The notes beneath the pieces are model-generated. The model did not search any database, was not told where the DNA came from, and saw only the letters and a list, made by a program, of their open reading frames with translations. Positions 62,966 to 64,000 of a stretch of DNA of 64,000 nt are shown piece after piece. The first letter of the stretch is position 1; the number at the start of each line of letters is the position of its first letter. The stretch is from Bin80 sp965261255 (GTDB taxonomy: Bacteria; Bacteroidota; Rhodothermia; Rhodothermales; Bin80): assembly GCA_965261255.1 (NCBI GenBank), contig CBDHCQ010000004.1:248001-312000 (forward strand). Reading direction: 5' to 3'. A program made the position numbers and the translations under genes.

Positions 62966-64000
62966 CTATTCAAATGGATGGAACTGTCTGACCTCGAGCA
63001 TTTTATTTCCCGTCTCACCCGATGGGAGTATCTCGTAGTCCCCGGTTGAATACACAAGTCCGTCCTTGGTCAGGCTAATTCCCACATCAGGGTCAAGCAC
63101 CGTGCTCACACTGGTCTCAGTGTCCATATTGATAATATTCAGATTGAATTCGGCAGGGTATCCAGATCTGGTCATGATCATTCGATGATTCTCATCCAGT
63201 TCATAGATCCCGCTTGAATAGGTGAACTCACGCTCTAGTTGAAGTAGGTCAGATATGATGTCGCCCATTCCCTGAGAGGTTAAATCTCGCTCAGGTGGAC
63301 GATAAGATTTGGGTTGGTGTAATACAAGATCGTTCTCAAGCCACAGTGGTTCTCCGTCGCTACTCTCGGCATAGCGATAGAACACGCCTCGATCAAAGCA
63401 AGCGATCCCCCGACCCTCCAAACCTCTCCTAAGCGCTGTTGTCCTCGGAAACCTGGGTTTCCTCAGATCATAGTCTCGCACAGTACCCGATTCAATGGAG
63501 TAGGCATGAATCTGGGGAAGGGGTCGTACCCGAGGGTTCAGAAGATATACCGTATCCCGCCGTTCACAGAATGATGAACGATTAGGAGGTAGTTCCAAGA
63601 GTCGCTTCTGGCATGATCCGTCAGCATTAAAGGCATAAACTCCTTGCGAGGTAGTCGCGATCATGCTACCGTTCTTTAGGAATCGGGTGCTAAGTACGCT
63701 CCCGGTATCTTCCGGATTGCACTGTGTGATCTCTAACGTGCGGAGATGACTGCCGGACGAGGAAAAAACATAGATCGCCCTCGCCTCACGATCCGTCACC
63801 AAAAACTGACCCTGATCAGATATATCCAAAAAATTAATGCTTCCTATAAGCACCGATGCATCAAGGCGAACCGTGTCAATGGGAGCGAAGAGGTCTTCAA
63901 ATTCCATGAAGTCCGACTCCACCAGGCGGTAGCCCTGACCAGCTGGCCGACAAGCCGAAACGCATACCAACCCAAGAACACTAGTTACACATACAAGCCA
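62966..64000 (-). CDS. 6-bladed beta-propeller lipoprotein, 5' end outside the window
   Basis: The open frame continues to the window edge. The segment upstream of the TTG at 63970 translates as WLVCVTSVLGLVCVSAC, a hydrophobic lipoprotein signal with lipobox cysteine, so the true start lies beyond 64000. The rest (~335 residues) has propeller features: SDQGQFLVTDREARAIYVFSSSG, FLKNGSMIATTSQGVYAFNADG, and the final KDGLVYSTGDYEI. It resembles the lipoprotein at 1850-3058 in type, not closely in sequence. Whether a six-cysteine peptide gene accompanies it would be seen only beyond the edge. Confidence 0.75.
   Translation of the reverse strand, partial: WLVCVTSVLGLVCVSACRPAGQGYRLVESDFMEFEDLFAPIDTVRLDASVLIGSINFLDISDQGQFLVTDREARAIYVFSSSGSHLRTLEITQCNPEDTGSVLSTRFLKNGSMIATTSQGVYAFNADGSCQKRLLELPPNRSSFCERRDTVYLLNPRVRPLPQIHAYSIESGTVRDYDLRKPRFPRTTALRRGLEGRGIACFDRGVFYRYAESSDGEPLWLENDLVLHQPKSYRPPERDLTSQGMGDIISDLLQLEREFTYSSGIYELDENHRMIMTRSGYPAEFNLNIINMDTETSVSTVLDPDVGISLTKDGLVYSTGDYEILPSGETGNKMLEVRQFHPFE

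Overview
The window looks like a chromosomal segment of a diderm bacterium of the Bacteroidota/Rhodothermota (FCB) group. The evidence is a secreted protein with a C-terminal type IX-type sorting domain (26738-28726), 6-bladed beta-propeller lipoproteins, a carboxypeptidase-regulatory (TonB-receptor plug-like) domain protein, an S9 peptidase, a fused B12-dependent IcmF mutase, and start codons often without a Shine-Dalgarno sequence. The exact genus is not identifiable from the sequence alone. I saw no rRNA, tRNA, CRISPR array or intact insertion sequence.

Layout. Positions 1-7.8 kb are accessory and partly decayed. They hold a tandemly duplicated cassette encoding small exported six-cysteine peptides, a truncated and a full propeller lipoprotein, a membrane-anchored thioredoxin-like protein, an IS5-like transposase remnant, a Sel1-repeat protein, a broken intradiol dioxygenase, and a DUF262-HEPN gene pair with the look of a defence or toxin-antitoxin module. 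From 8 to 26 kb there are mostly housekeeping genes: recG, a fatty-acid/sterol hydroxylase-like membrane protein, icmF, a sulfatase, a phosphodiester-glycosidase-like protein, two small membrane proteins, and a DNA replication/repair run ligA-polA facing xth. From 26.7 to 30 kb lie a type IX secretion substrate and an IolE-like sugar isomerase.

From 30 to 40.3 kb, on the minus strand, there is a compact heme operon in the order hemA-hemC-hemD-hemB-hemQ-hemE-hemH-hemY. Most junctions overlap by 1-35 bases. An alcohol/threonine dehydrogenase and a D-threonine-aldolase-like enzyme lie just upstream in the same direction. The hemQ-hemH-hemY set points to the coproporphyrin-dependent route to heme. 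From 40.7 to 47.7 kb, on the plus strand, there are a membrane protein with its own winged-helix regulator behind a palindromic operator-like site, uppS, a DUF4389 protein, a SixA-like phosphatase, a fragment of an AAA ATPase, a 775-residue DUF4097 repeat protein with internal DNA-level repeats, and a frameshifted regulatory-domain protein.

From 47.8 to 57.5 kb, on the minus strand, a tightly packed run encodes PBP2 and RodA (cell elongation), a sarcosine-oxidase-like flavoprotein, ArgS, prephenate dehydratase and an S9 peptidase. From 57.6 to 62.8 kb, on the plus strand, there are a large metalloprotease-propeller-barrel fusion, pyrD and a phosphopantetheinyl transferase. The right edge holds another propeller lipoprotein that runs out of the window.

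Most interesting candidates: the duplicated six-cysteine peptide/propeller/thioredoxin-like cassette with a conserved inverted repeat before each peptide gene; the DUF262-HEPN pair; the HEXXH-propeller-barrel fusion; and the expanded DUF4097 repeat protein.
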